NCBI GenBank assembly: GCA_037042915.1
Contig: CM073198.1
Span: 3,782,001-3,846,000, forward strand
Direction: 5' to 3'
DNA: 64,000 bases
Source of the DNA: Auricularia sp. M13
Taxonomy: Eukaryota; Basidiomycota; Agaricomycetes; Auriculariales; Auriculariaceae
Shown here piece by piece: positions 1 through 12,283 of the stretch (the stretch's first letter is position 1; each line of letters opens with the position of its first letter). A model generated the notes under the pieces. It ran no database searches. It was given only the letters and a program-made list of their open reading frames with translations, and was not told the origin of the DNA. The translations under genes were made by a program, and so were the position numbers.

Positions 1-146
1 TGCATTATCAGAGTCGCTCAGAGCATAGTGCTTGATCCAGACATGGCTACCGTCACTTATTCTGACAGCGTCTATGCCTTTGGGGACCAGAGATTCGTGG
101 TCCTGGTGAACGGATAGTCAGAATGCGTATCTGAGCACATAACACA

Positions 147-434
147 CTAGATATATCCACGCACTGCTGGGTCAAAGACCCCCGCTACCAGAGCTTCATT
201 GGCTATGGCTTCCGCCTGCTGGACTGGGGCCTCCTGTTCGAAGAGCTGCAGAAAGTTGTCGACTACTCCTAGCTTGTATCGATCCCGAAGCTTATAGCCA
301 CGCTCGAGAAAGACATTGTAGTTAAGACTCCAGAGCAATTCAGCTTTAGATAGGCCCAATCGCTCTTCAAAGGGCGGCGTGGTCGTCATGTCGGAGAAGA
401 TCGATGATATTTGCAGGCGCACGTCCGGGTACAA
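147..434 (-). CDS. Possible exon of an unknown protein
   Basis: An open frame of 95 codons reading RLQISSIFSDMTTTPPFEER near its start, with no family I recognise. The composition looks like ordinary protein rather than a shadow frame, but I could not find splice partners on either side, and the region up to about 700 holds nothing else convincing. It may be an exon of a gene that continues to the left of the window or a decayed remnant. Treat as a weak call. Confidence 0.2.
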   Translation of the reverse strand: MYPDVRLQISSIFSDMTTTPPFEERLGLSKAELLWSLNYNVFLERGYKLRDRYKLGVVDNFLQLFEQEAPVQQAEAIANEALVAGVFDPAVRGYI

Positions 435-1253
435 CTCTGGTGAGGAGCTTTAGCCTGAGATGACATCATAGTCAGCATCTGGACGCCGAGAACCTCCGTA
501 GACGAGGTTCACATTCAGTTCGCTTCTGGGATTCTCATTGACTACAGGTACCATGGCCGCGGCGAGCGCCAACCTGGTGACAACACGCGGTACGCCCAGG
601 TGCTTACTTCACCATGACTACGCGGTCAGAGTGTAGTTCAGGCTCCAAAACTGTTCGGCTTCAGAGATCCCCAACTTCTTTATCGGAGGTCATACCGTCG
701 GCAGGAGTTGGTCAAGAGGTTGAACGGCCAAGCCGGACCGACCCGGAGCAACTCCGACACACACCGTGTTGACCCGTTGGTTCGTTGGTGTCCAATCTGG
801 CATTGCTACGAGCTCCCACTTGCGCTTCGTATCAGTGACAACAGTCGTTGGGCCCGACGACGGAAGGGATGTCCCTTTCCCAGAACCGCGCACTGAGGCT
901 CTGATTAGTTGGAGTGCTGGTCCCTCGTCTGCAAGGCCATTTCTCCCACACCCGCTCAAACCCGCCCTCAACAGCTTTGGTTGAACGGTGTGCACTTTTT
1001 TGCGGTCAGTGTGGTCTATATCACCTTTCATCTCCACCATACATCCCTGTTCCAGAGTCTGCGTGGGGATTGAAAAAATCTCCCGCGCCTCCCTGGCGTT
1101 CATTCCATCATTGAATCCAGGTCACTGCCGCGCTGCTTCCCGCTGCTCACTGTTACGCCACTCCGACCCGATATCTCGCGCTTTGCGATGTGCCCCAATC
1201 ATCCGCGCTGGCTCTCGACGAACGCGGACGAGTCGGCTTTGGTAGAGCTTCCG

Positions 1254-1783
1254 TCACGGTCTTGGATTTGCGTTCCCAGAGCTCGACAAAGTCGCCATTG
1301 GGCTACGTTGCCGCCATCGCCGCGTGCATGCTGGCCTTGATTCACCACTGTTTTCTGTCTTGCTCACTGGGGCCCTAGCTGCTTCTGCTGAAGGTAACGC
1401 AAAGCGAAGCGCTTGTTGATATTCGTCCTCTGTCACGGTCCGGCCGTACTTGCGATATCGCGCACATCCCAGAGTTTCCTGACGAGAGCTGCGGGATTTT
1501 GCAGATACCTCTGACTTCGCGAAAGGAATATATCTGTTTGGATGCGTCGACAGCCCTTGCTGGTCAGCGTCGAAGTGGCTGCCAGTTGTTCAAACCAGCG
1601 CATACATATATCTCTGACGACACGTTTGCTCCTTTTATCGTTGACGCCGAAGACTCGCCAAAGCTGGTGTGAGGGCCGGCGCTCGATCCAGCCAAGATTA
1701 ATCATCGAAAGAGCTTCGTGCCGCAATATGCTACGGAAATTCGGTATACACTCATGCATGGTGAAACGTCGTAAGATTGTCAA
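1254..1783 (-). pseudogene. Possible decayed or multi-exon unknown gene
   Basis: Two abutting minus-strand frames look coding. The upstream frame (1783-1433) holds NLGWIERRPSHQLWRVFGVN and runs to a stop near 1433. From about 1465 a second frame reading RTVTEDEYQQALRFALPSA carries on to about 1375. The frame change falls near 1450-1465, where I see no good GT-AG pair, so either a frameshift or an unrecognised intron separates them. No family is recognised. The remaining sequence from 435 to 2291 shows only short overlapping frames and nothing I can support. Confidence 0.22.
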
Positions 1784-2291
1784 CTACATCTAGCATCGTT
1801 GACTACATATGGCGGCAAATCAAACTCACGTGTTTTGCCCCATGCATGAAGTTGCTGTATAGTCTGAGTGAGGATGTATGCATATATATACATATATCAA
1901 TGTCGCGCCCAAGCGTACACCATGTTGGCATCGGACCTAGCTTGGCCGCTCCTCCGCATGCGCATGGCTCTATGCAGCCTCAGGAGAGGCCAGTACTGTA
2001 ATACGCAGAACTGGGGAGTTGCATAACAATATTACTGATGCTTTGAGGCAAGTTATTCTTGTCCAAAATCCTGATGGCAATGTGCCCAGTCTGGTCAAGA
2101 TTCGACATGCGCACAATGTCACTCGCACAACAGTGCCAGTCAGAGCGGCGAACACGCTCGAGCCACGCCAGGGCCACACTGCACAAGCCTGAACTCACGC
2201 AAAAACATTGTCAATGCTGCATGGCGGTTGATGGTGCTGATGAGCGCCAACGCTGCAGGGGAAGGGCGCTGCACCTGAGCCGTGTCGGAGA

Positions 2292-3055
2292 TTGACACGG
2301 CCACAGACTCGTCTTCTTCCCGCCCACATTCCACCACAACTCCCCGAACAACGGACCGCGCCCATGCAGCTGCGCCCGCTCAACGCTAAACGCCCCGCCA
2401 GCCTCGCTCAGGCTGAGGGGCTGCCCAAGCGCCTGAAGCTCGCTCGCCACCCCGCTATAACCACCGCATCCGCCGTTGGGCAGTTGCACCATTCCCTCAG
2501 AACTCCTAAAACCGTCAGAAGGGCGCGTAATACACGCGCTCTGCGTGTCGCCGCCCACGCGCAGGAAGGGATCGTAAGTTTCTGAACACAATCGCTGTAC
2601 CGCTGACAATTCAACGGTTTGCTGCCACAATGGGGATAGTCTCCCACGACGCGCAACATCATCCAGAGCACAATCGGAGGGACTTGCAATGATAGGAGCG
2701 CCATTGGAAATGCGGACGGTCTGCCAATTGGCGCAGAGTCCACAGCTGCTGAAGCTCTTGTGGCTGACGAACTGGCCGTGTTCGCGCATATGCGCCCTGA
2801 GCTGGCGGCTTCCGATATTACGGAAGTAGACATCGCGGACTACTCGCTGCGCTTCCGCATTGACGACTTCAGACCCAGTCACGGCGGTGTCTTCACTCCT
2901 CGGACCCAGCCGGAAGCACCTGGCTCACTCAAGGTCGATCGGTGAATCTGCGATTCATTCTGCCTTGCTGACATCGAATTCATGCAGAGCGATATGTGTC
3001 GTGCGCTGGACAGCGTGCGGACGGGGACCGGTCACTCGACCACTTCACCAGATGG

Positions 3056-3061
<6 letters not shown>
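2292..3061 (+). pseudogene. 5' half of unknown host gene, split by the LINE insertion
   Basis: Three exons are proposed: 2292-2573, 2640-2933 and 2988-3061. Intron 1 (2574-2639) has GTAAGT, a GCTGAC branch-like site and ATAG. Intron 2 (2934-2987, 54 nt) removes an in-frame TGA and has GCTGAC plus ATGCAG. The start may be the ATG at 2292 or, more simply, the one at 2364, which opens a basic stretch with PKRLKL. A later part reads ASDITEVDIADYSLRFRIDD. Exon 3 stops in the codon at 3060-3061, exactly where the T tract of the LINE begins. The frame is resumed without loss at 13852, after the second copy of a 14-bp direct repeat, so this and the segment 13838-14837 were one gene. Function unknown; no domain recognised. 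As it stands the gene should be non-functional unless the insertion is spliced out, which seems unlikely at ~10.8 kb. Confidence 0.6.
3048..3061. repeat. Left target-site duplication of the LINE
   Basis: CCAGATGGCATTTT, repeated exactly at 13838-13851. It ends in TTTT and runs straight into the T tract, which is what target-primed reverse transcription gives for an element inserted on the minus strand. The four terminal T bases overlap the tract, so the unambiguous part is the first 10 bases. Confidence 0.75.

Positions 3062-3090
<29 letters not shown>
3058..3090 (-). repeat. Poly(A) tail of the LINE (33 T on the plus strand)
   Basis: An uninterrupted run of 33 T bases, directly downstream (minus sense) of the LINE 3' region. 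The first four T bases may belong to the target site. Its length and purity suggest a fairly recent insertion. Confidence 0.85.
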
Positions 3091-3091
<1 letters not shown>

Positions 3092-3258
3092 GTGGAGCAA
3101 TAGAAGCGTCATGCCCACATAGTGAGATGATTGACTTCCTTTCCCATCGAGATGGGTGCGCTACATCGGCGGTTCCTTTCGCCAGAAATTTTAAGCTCCG
3201 CTCGGAGGAATGTTTCATACACGCCAGGTTAGGCAGTGTGGGAGTCAGACGGCATAAG

Positions 3259-6200
3259 TTATCCTATACCGAGGGCTTGAAGCGCCTCGTCCATACCCAC
3301 TAAAACTCCGAGCTCTGGCGAATCGGGCCGTTTCCAGAATCTTGCCAGTTCGCAGCGGCTGTACCATTCGCTCATGAACCCTTTGTGGAACTGTACATCC
3401 CAGGTTCTGAATATTAGCCACTCCGGAAGTGCCTTCGTTCCAAGGCTCTTCTTGTTCGTTAGCTCATAGTCCCGTCTAAAACGGGCTTCTAGAGCCGCAC
3501 TCCATCTCGCTACGACAGCGGCATCGTCCAGACACCATGTAGGTTCGTCTGCGTGTTCAATTCTTTTTTCGCATCTGATTTTCCATATCAGGAATGCTGA
3601 TTCTGATACGACGATCCGAAAGGCCCGCTCGCTGGCAGGGTCTCTCGCCGCGAACATGCCTTCTACTTGCATAAGAGCACATCCCATGATCGTGCCCATG
3701 TTGATCTCCACTGTGGTCAGTTTGTTGCGCAGATACTCCTTCACTTTTCCCCAGATCACCGTTTGGCCCGAATCAGGGCATATTAGCAGAATGTGCTCCA
3801 TCGATTCGATTACCCCGCATGTGGGGCACATCTCGTAACTTTTCCACGGCTCCGGCATGTGACCGAAGTACTCGCCTATTTTATGCGCCCCGTGTACGCT
3901 TTTCCACATGAAATTTCTAACCGCTCTAGACATGTCGGGGCACGCGAGGCTGCGCCAGACTTGTTTGTTTGTTGGGGTGTAAGCGCACGTTCTTTTGATG
4001 CTGGTCCTGATAATCTCTACATTTTTTTGGCTGCGAGCTCGCGGCGTAGCCGCGAGCTCTGCAGCCAGGCGTATGGCCTTATGCGCTTGCCTCTGGCTCA
4101 GTGCTTTTATGCCTCTTCCCGGCCTGTCGAAACGCCGTAGGTGTGCTCTGCGGACCGTCGCTACATCTGCCAGCTCCGCCGCCACCTGTGCTCGGAGCCT
4201 TCCGTCTTGAACCTCGGGCCAGGCGACCTGTCTTTTTTGTCCACGTAATACAGGGAGGTTTCCGCTCCCGCGCTCGGATCGCGGCAATTGTCGCCCTTGA
4301 CTCCAGAGCGAGATCTGGTACATCCGACCAGCCCATCTCCTCGTGCGCCTCCAGCCCAGTTGTCAGCGCTACTACGGTTGATTTACTCGGAGTTATGATA
4401 TGGAGTGGGCAGTGCTCAGGTGCCCTTGATATCGCTATTTGGATTCCAATGAGGGTACTTCTTGCGTACGACTGTTCGGTCCCGGGGCACCTCGCGCTCA
4501 GGTTTCTTGACTCCTCGTCCAGAAAGTGGACGGAGAAACCGCCTCTCGCCTCGCCTGTGTCTGCTTTGTGCATGCCCCCGCATACGACTACTTGCATTGC
4601 GTCGCCTTCCTGCTGCTGCGCAGGGCGCGTGCCCGCCGGAGCTCGCAGAGTCTCGCTTGCGCTCTTGCCCTTAATCGCCAGCGAGTTGACACATATCCGG
4701 AAGAGGTCATGCGGCCTGACCGCTACTACATCTCGCACATCGACCGCCAGGGCCTCCCCTGTCAGGATAGCATTCGGCCTGTCCCCTTCCATCGCGTCCC
4801 AGACGTCCGAACTTACCGTGTTCTGCACGGTCGCTAGATTCCATTTTTCACTGAGGTTACTCAAGATTTCCTCTGCTGCTAGCTGGCATTTGAAAGGGTG
4901 CTTACAGCCTTCTTCCCTGTCATCCTCGCAGTTCGCACACTCACAGCCGTCATTTTCCACATGCGTCGGGTCGTCGCGCTCCGCGATCTCATCCAGGTGC
5001 TCTACCGTTCTTACGGCGTGGTTCGTCTTGAGGCATCTCAGACTACGTTTATTGTAACCCAGCGTCTCTGCGTTGATGAAGGCTGGGTGCGCCCAGATCA
5101 CAGTTTGCTCTTTTACGCTCTGAGGGATGACCGGCGCATCCATTACCAGATGGTACTTTCTTGCGACTCTCACCATGTCCTTCAGCATCAACGGCAGCCG
5201 ACGCGGGTCCGAGTGCCAGTTTTGGCTGAAGGGATCGTGTCTCACATCCGACGGTACGCGTGTTTTGTCGTCTCCCACCATCGTTGCCCTAAAAATCCCA
5301 TCCGCTACGAAACACCACGTCGGCCTCGTCTCCACAGGCGCGAGGTAAGCCCCCAGCCAGACGAGGTACTGCGCGTCGTTCCTTTCTGAGATGTGCAGCA
5401 GATTTGCCCCGCCCGACAAACGCGGGCGACGCAGTGTCTCCATGTTGATCGGGTGAGCCTTTTTATTTTCCCAGAAGAAGTCTAGTATCATCTTATCTAA
5501 ACGCTTCTCTACCCTCGCCGGCATGCCTTGCGCCGCCACCAGATACTGAGTGTAGCCTCCGACCACAGTGCGAGTGATGATACTGCGGCCGTTTAGTGTC
5601 GGGCGCGTCTTCTCCCATCGCTCGAGACTTGCGCTGATTTTATCGATGACAGTCGACCACACTGCGGCTTCTTTTACACCATTACCGGGCCAGGCGCCCA
5701 GCATTCTAGTCGTCTCACCGTCTTTGGCGATGCGGACATTTTCCGGGAAAGTTGTGCCGCCCGACTTCATGGCCCTGGATTCGATCAGCTCCGATCTGTA
5801 TTCAAGTGAGCCCAGCGGGATAATCTCGGTTTTCTTTACGTTGAACTTTGCTCCAGACGCACTGCACCAAGTGGAGATGATCGTTGAAACTGTGTCGTAC
5901 GAGTCGTCCGCCGCGAGATACACTGTGGTGTCATCTGCGTATAAGGTGGCAATTAACTTCTCTTGAACCCCTTCAATGACGAAGCCCTGCAGGTTCGATT
6001 TTCGCAACATTTCGGCGAAAGGTTCTATTGCAATGTTGAAAAGAAGGCAGGAGAGGGGGTCCCCCTGCCTGACTCCGCGCTTCACTTTAAACCTCGACCC
6101 CAGGAAACCATTTATCATCACGGCGGTGTGGGCGTTCGTGTACAAGTGCTGCACCGTCGCGATGAAATATTCCGGCAGTCCGAAAGCCCTTAGCGTGCTC

Positions 6201-6889
6201 AGTAAGTAGTCATGTCTGATCTTGTCGTATGCCTTTTCCTGATCCAGAGCCAGGATCGCACCGTTCTGTTGTGTAGCTTCCGCATAGTCCAGCATCAGAG
6301 AGACAAGTTTTGTCTGATCGGTGATGCTTCTGCCCTTCACGAATCCCGCCTGCGCTTTATGGATGATTTGCGGGGCAACATTTGCCAGCTTAATTGCAAG
6401 CACCTTGGTCAGAACTTTATAGTCCGTATTCAGCAGCGTTATTGGTCTGTAATTTGCCACGTCTGACCGGTCCCCTTTCTTATAGAGCGGACACATCCAG
6501 CCGTCTGTGAAACCCGTTCCCTCCACTACTCCGTGATGCTCGATGTCCTGGAATACCATTTCCATCGCGCTCGCCACATCAAAGGACTGCTCGCCTTGCC
6601 CGCACTTGCTGACGAACTTCTTGTGCAGGGCGCTCCAAAATTCGTAGATGATACCGTCTATCCCGGCCGCTTTTCCGTCTTTTGCTATCTTGATCGACTC
6701 AATCACCTCCTCCCTGGATACCGGGCGCTCCAGCGCTATTTTCTCAGACTCCTTGACGCGGCGCAAGACGTGCGCCTGGGTTATCACTATTTTGCTCCCG
6801 CGCAATCTCGTCATTGTCCAAATCCAGCGTTTGCAGATCATCGTGATACTTACCGGCCAGATTCGCCATCTGGCGCGAATTGCTAACAT
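3259..6889 (-). pseudogene. LINE ORF2, C-terminal part: reverse transcriptase, RNase H-like region, zinc-binding tail
   Basis: This is the RT half of ORF2. Coding continues from the endonuclease frame after a frameshift at about 6800-6830. RT landmarks in order are GKAAGIDGI, NYRPITLLNTDYK, KAQAGFVKGRSITDQ, LDQEKAYDKI, RGVRQGDPLSCLLFN and the catalytic YADD (codons at about 5930-5941), so the polymerase active site itself is intact. Further on, a region around GMHKADTGEARGGF and LHIITPSKSTVVAL has the spacing of an RNase H domain, but the acidic catalytic positions appear replaced. A second frameshift near 4215-4245 moves into the frame 4323-3259, which holds a zinc-binding tail of the RT-associated type (NFMWKSVHGAHKIGEYFG followed by MCPTCGVIESMEHILLICP). 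Together with 6744-8633 this is one broken ORF2 of roughly 1,800 residues. Confidence 0.9.
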
Positions 6890-8633
6890 ATTGCGCTGGC
6901 ACTGATCCTGGCTTTCTGAACGACAACAAAGTGTCCCTGGGAGCGTTGGCTTTGCTCCATCGGAACCACGATTTGCTCATAGTCTCAGCTTCCGCCCATG
7001 CTCTTGCATCTCTCGTCGCGAAAACCCTCTCGTAGACCTTGTCCTTATATTTTAGAACTTCCTCCTCCGATTTCCGAAGCGCCCGACTCGCTGCTTCTGT
7101 CTCCGCGGAGGACTTGGCCGCGCTTAAACTGGCAGCAGCCGCGGCTCTCTTGCTCTTTTTGGCCTCCAGAATGCGACACTGCGCGCATCTTATTGCTCTC
7201 ATTCTGGATTTGGCCAGATCGCGCACTTTGGCCTTAAAATCCGCCCACAGAGTCTGCGCATTACGCTCTCCCGATCTCGGCCCGTCGCTAAGGGCGGACA
7301 GATCTTGTTGCAGTACTCTCCCTAGCGCGATCGCCTCCTTCATGAATTCCCTGTCCTTTATTACCGTGACACTCATCGTCCACCTTCCTTCACCGACCTC
7401 AGGGACGGCGAGATTGACGAGCTCGACGGATACCCGGCTGTGGTCGTCCCTGTTTAGACCCGAGATTTCGATTGACCACACTCTGCTGGATAATAAGGCT
7501 GCCTTTGTCACATAGATCCTGTCGATTCTGGACATAGCAGTCCGCGCGCTATTCCTCCATGACCATTCAGTCGCGTCCGGGTTCGTTTCCCTCCATCCGT
7601 CTACCATTTTCAAATACCTTTTCAGGCTCAAGAAGGAGTCTGGGTCATCTATATCGTTCAGACTGGCTGGGAATCTGTCGACTGCATCTTCAACAAAGTT
7701 GAAGTCCCCCATCAGCACGTCTGGCTTGGGCAGGTCACCTCGTTCCCGCCTGATCTTTTTCTCTATTGATGCCCAAAAAGCGGCGTTCTCTCTCTTTTCC
7801 GTCGGCGCATAGACCGCAAGGATCGTGAGGCGGTCCCCTTTGTGCCAATTCAGCGCTGATAGAATTGCTCTCCCGGGGATTAGGATCTTCGTTTGGATGT
7901 CGAGCGTGTTTGTCAGCAGTTTGTTAAACACAATTGCCACGCCGCCCGCGCCCGCTTCGTTTCTTGGGAGCGCTGAGCTGATCACATGTAGGTGTTTATG
8001 GATCTCCTGGACTTCCAGGGCCATTTCCGTCGTAAGGTGAGTCTCCTGCAGCGCTAGGATGCCTATCTTCTCCCTTCTCATGTCCTCGGCTATCCGTCTC
8101 CATTTCAGATTGCCAGCGATTCTACGCGAGCCCCTCCCGCGCATGTTCTCGGATGCCATTCTCAGCCCCGCACGGGTCTTCTTATTGCTCGCATCTCGCC
8201 CGCCCCCGTTCCTGGCGTTCCTGGCGGCGGCATCTTGCCAGTCTTCTACTTGCACTTCACCAACCGATGATTCTTCCCCGGGGAAGGGCGACCAGCTCGC
8301 ATTACTGCCCACACGGGGCGCACTATCTTGGTTCCTGGATCCCTCTCCGCGGAACTCATTTCCGGCTGGTGTGCCGGGCCTTTGGTGGGGCTGAGGGGAG
8401 GACTGGTGAGTCCGCAGGCTGCTGGCCTGCATATGCTGATTTTCGCGAGATCGCGATCGTTGACTCGCTCGCTCCGCGTGTGAAGCTTGGGGAGACGGGG
8501 ACCCGTCCTCTCGAGCTTCGCCCGCGTGGCTGGCGGTTCTCTGCTGCGATCTCATGACGGTGTCGCTGTCGCCGATGACCATCACGATTTCCTCGGGCGC
8601 GAGGATGACAGACGGATCCTGCGCGCCCTCCAA
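6744..8633 (-). pseudogene. LINE ORF2, N-terminal part: AP-like endonuclease
   Basis: The frame starts with a Ser/Arg-rich leader of about 160 residues, then an endonuclease/exonuclease/phosphatase domain of the APE type that nicks target DNA. Visible motifs are LALQETHL, GGVAIVFN, AVYAPTEK, LMGDFNFVEDAVDRF, SRIDRIYV and DDHSRVSVEL, matching the usual catalytic Glu, Asp-Asn and Asp-His positions, so the nuclease looks intact. A helical, Lys/Arg-rich linker follows. The frame then runs off into a stop at 6744 because of a frameshift at about 6800-6830; the true continuation is the RT frame. The ORF probably extends a little upstream of 8633 in the same frame to about 8735. The 475-bp spacer to ORF1 holds no other gene. 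Confidence 0.88.
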
Positions 8634-9108
8634 GGTGACGGACGAGGAACCATACCTGCTGCTTGCATCCTTGATTGAGAAGTTTTGTTCTGTAGATGAT
8701 GGTTGCGCTGATATATTCTGCTAGACGGGGCAGCGCCCCCCTCCGGCATATTCGACAGACTGGTCGACCCAGTGGACAATGCAGGTCTGTATCTCAGTAA
8801 CGAATGACCGAGCCGTCACTCACAGTTGCTTCAGTGTCTCCACACGGCACGTCCAGACTTAAATAAGTCGCCGTTCATTATTATATGGTCATCGCTTGGC
8901 TTTCCTGGCCAAGGCCAGTATATTTGGGCCAGCTCTCTGTATGTGGTATCACTTCCCACCATCGCCGCCGCGCGTGTTCACCTTTTGGCGGTGTCCTCCC
9001 ACCAGGATACTTTTCTTTATTGCCTCTAAGACTAGTGGCCAGAGGAATTGCGCAGGAGGCACCGACTCTATTAAAGCGGGCATGTACTAGTTACACGAAT
9101 ATTCGCAT

Positions 9109-11527
9109 CTATGTTCCGCGGCCGCGACCACGACCGCGGAAGTTCGGAGCTGCCTTGCCTGAGTTTCCGCGCCAGCCTCCAAAACCTCCTCGAGACGGCG
9201 CAGCAGGTGGTGCCGGCGCAGGCTGCAGCGGAGGGGCGGGCGGAGCGTCCCAGCCGCGGATTGTGCGCGCGCGGCACATACCATGGGGATGGTCGTCCGC
9301 GTTGCAGGTCGAGCATTTGCGCACGGGCGACATCTGAATCACGCCGTCCATGTTCGTGGTGATCTTGATGCCCCGCATCACCTCACGCATTTCGGAGTAG
9401 AAGAGCCCGCGGAGCAGCGGGACTGATGCGTGCACATGGAAGACGGTTGTCGGAACGTTCGAGCGTGGGGTTATGATGTCCATTGGTACTACCCTGATTG
9501 TCTTGAACAGGGATTGGAGGTGGTCATTGACCTCCTCGGGGTGGTGCTTAGCGATGCTGGGCGGTTTATTAGAGATAATCCGGCAGGAGAGATGGATGGA
9601 CGTACTCATCACAGACCCCAATGACTCCCGCGTTGGCGCAATACTCATCTCTGAGCACCGTGGCGAGGTCCGCCGCCTCCATCGAGGTGCTGATCGTCCC
9701 GAGGTATGTTGAGGGGCCGTGCGCGTAGTCGAAAGTGATGATGCAGAGGTCGCCGAGGGCCCATAGTGTGCCGCTGCGGAGTGCACCTACCACGCCCGGC
9801 GGGAGGCGCGTCGCCAGAAGCGTTGGGCGGGGTTCTCTGTCCTCAGTCCACGTGGTAAAGTCAGCCGGGAGACCTTGGGTTTGGCGCCTGGGAAAGAAGG
9901 GCCGATGGTGTCGAGGAGGGCATCCTCGACCGCGCGCGTGACAGTGAGCGGGTTCATCCCGCGTGCGTCCCTCCCCCCGATGCTCACCACGTAGATACCC
10001 ATCTTCTCCTCTTGAAGTGCGTCCCAGTGGTACTTCTGGGTGGCACGGATGCCCTCCCAGAACCCGTTTTCGTTCAGGCCGGCGATGAGCGAGTTGTCAG
10101 TCGAGGTATCGACCTTCCGGAGGGTCCGGGCCAGTAGCGGGTGAATCCTTGCCGCCCAGCTCCGGTCCATGTCCGAGGCTGGTGCATTGCGAACGACTGG
10201 CCCCGAACCACGCGGAGGAAGCAGGGAGGCGCGAGGGACAGCGGGGGCGGCCGGCGGAGGGGGCGCGGTCGCGGCATCATCCATGTCGAAGTCCTCAGCG
10301 TCGCCGGCCAGCGGACCGGGCTCGGGAGCCAGATGTTCTGGAGTAGCCGCGGGCGCGGGGGCAGGAGGGTGACGACGTGCGGCTTCAGCTTCTGCCGCCG
10401 CGGAGATCTTGTTCGCGGTGGACGTGGCAGCTGCGACAGCTTTGCGGCGGACCGTGGCTCGTTGATCCTTGAGAGTCGAGGACGGGCCGAAGACATCCGT
10501 CTCGCCCGAGGGGGCAGTCTGCGCCCTTTCGAGGAACGGGATGACGGTGGGGGCGGACGCTCTGGGAGCGTGTATAACGGCTTGCGGCTCATCGGGGGCA
10601 GATAGGTTCTGAGGAGAATAAAGGCGCATGTTATTGAAGCTATCTAAACAAGGTGTTTGAGACGACGAACCCCATTGACAAAATTCTCTTGGGCCACCGC
10701 TTCCTTCAGCTCGTCGTGACTTCCTTGCGCTCCGCTATCGGCGGCGTCGACGCTCAGATAGTTGTAGCGGAGAGGCGGGCCGACTGCGACGGCCGGGGCA
10801 GCCGCAGCTACGCGTGTCTGCGCGTGGAGGATGTTGCGGCGCGGCGCGACCGTGGTCCATGTGCCCGGACCCCCGCCGTTCGTCCTTGGAAGGGGTTGCG
10901 GGCGCGGCGAGATTCCCGCTTCCCACGTCGTGATCTTCTCGGTCAGGACGCGCCGCTCCTCGATCTACGAGGCAAAGGGTGTGAGAGGGGCGCCGAGGTG
11001 GGTGCAAAAGGGGGCAGGCATACCTGAGCGGCCCGCTCTTCGGCGGTGAGACGTTCGTCGCCATCAGGTTCGAGCGATTCTGCACGGCGGCGCTCATTGT
11101 GCACCTCGTGGCGCTGTCTTGCCACGGCCTCTGCTCCTCCGGGACTGACCTCGAGCGGCCGGGTCGCGTGTCTGCGCATCGGCGTGACGTTGAGCAACGC
11201 CGCCGGGGGAGCTGACGGAGGCGGCGACGGGGACACCAGGTCGATGGTCTCCCTATCGGCGGCCTGGAGTGCGGGGACAAGGAGGTCCCCCAGCGTCGGG
11301 GTCGCGCCCCGCCAGGGGCCGCGGGGCGAGGACGGCGGCGCAGGCGGCGCCGACTGCGGCGGGGAGCGTGCACCCGGGGCCACGTCGTCCATCTTGAATA
11401 TCTCGGCGGGGACGTAGGCGGGCTCGCGGTTGACGCGGGCGTTGCGGCTGGGGCTGACGACGGAGGAGTAGGACATTGAGACTGAGTTCAGCGAAGTGGG
11501 AGATTCGTTGTATGAAGTTGAGCTCAC
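9109..11527 (-). pseudogene. LINE ORF1: gag-like protein with CCHC knuckle, apparently intron-containing
   Basis: The ATG is at 11527 or 11476. Exon 1 runs to 11024; a 59-nt intron 11023-10965 has GTATGC and CGTAG; exon 2 runs from 10964 and holds TWTTVAPRRN. A second intron ends at 10609 (CTCCTCAG) with a donor at 10670 or 10649, both in frame. Exon 3 starts NLSAPDEPQAV. Between about 9900 and 9840 the frame shifts without a usable intron, so I read a frameshift mutation there; the continuation has DLCIITFDYAHGPSTYLGT. A 49-nt intron 9605-9557 (GTACGT, CTAAT branch, CCCAG) joins GVCD to IAKHHPEEVNDHLQSLF. The C-terminal part has a zinc knuckle C-x2-C-x4-H-x4-C (CSTCNADDHPHGMC) and an RGG/Pro-rich tail ending RGRGRGRGT. 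This is the nucleic-acid-binding ORF1 expected upstream of the nuclease/RT ORF2. Confidence 0.7.
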
Positions 11528-12283
11528 CTGCGCCCGTCTTTTAAATCGCGAAAACCACTTGGACGCGAGGCCGCCCGCGAGTGAATGGACGGCACTGCGG
11601 CCAAAAGCGGCGGGCTCCGTTGCTTGTTATCACGTCCCCTTTGGGATGTGGCTGGTTCCCGCCATCAGCGCTATGGAGTTAGACCCGCCGTAATATTCCG
11701 CTTACCAGCGTTTCGTCGTCGTCACCAAGTTAGAGGACCCGTCATTGGCTTATAGGACATCATGTTAGCAGGAAGCAATTTATGCCCGGCTAGAAAGGCG
11801 GGCGTACCGCGCGCATTCTCGGCCAGTGCAACGTCTGCTGCAGAGGGGTCGTGGCAGCAGTATCCACCGCCTCTCTTGGCGCAGCGGCGCCAGCGCACTG
11901 GGAGGTTCGGGATGAGTACCGAAGGGGGTGGCCCGCGGTCAGATCTGCTTCACCGAGATGGCAGTGTTGCGCAGTCCGCATCAGCTGGATAGACGCCCCG
12001 GCGTCGGTGATGTTGGCCCTGGACAGCCTATGCTATTCGCTGGCCATTGAGTTTCTGACACGCGAGTCTTGCTGCGTCGCTTAGAGGTGCGGACAAGCGT
12101 GTGGGAGCAGGGCAGGGGGTGCGCGGCGCCGCACCTGGCTGATGGTGCAGAGCAGAGTTGCTCAGCCTCCCGCATGGCCGGGACCGGGGGCCGGAGATTG
12201 TCACTGCCACCAACGCACAGTGGCTGTGCAAAGGGAATTGGCATTCTCTGCCATTTTGGGCATGCAGCCATATTCTACATGCG
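11528..12283. other. Non-coding stretch inside the LINE
   Basis: Between the zinc-binding gene and ORF1. Overlapping short frames on both strands show no family motif and no consistent splice structure. It may hold the promoter or leader for ORF1; the minus strand has TTTAAA about 20 nt upstream of 11527. Confidence 0.4.

Noticed and set aside
690-1245. Several overlapping open frames on both strands
   Set aside because: They overlap in all directions, show no family motif or splice logic, and look like chance frames in GC-rich sequence.
2211-2882. 223-codon minus-strand frame
   Set aside because: It is antisense to the spliced plus-strand host gene, whose exons have good introns and natural composition.
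9780-9900. An intron explaining the frame change in LINE ORF1
   Set aside because: No GT-AG pair in the correct phase gives a sensible product, although a CTGAC and a pyrimidine-rich TTCCCAG are present; a frameshift is simpler.
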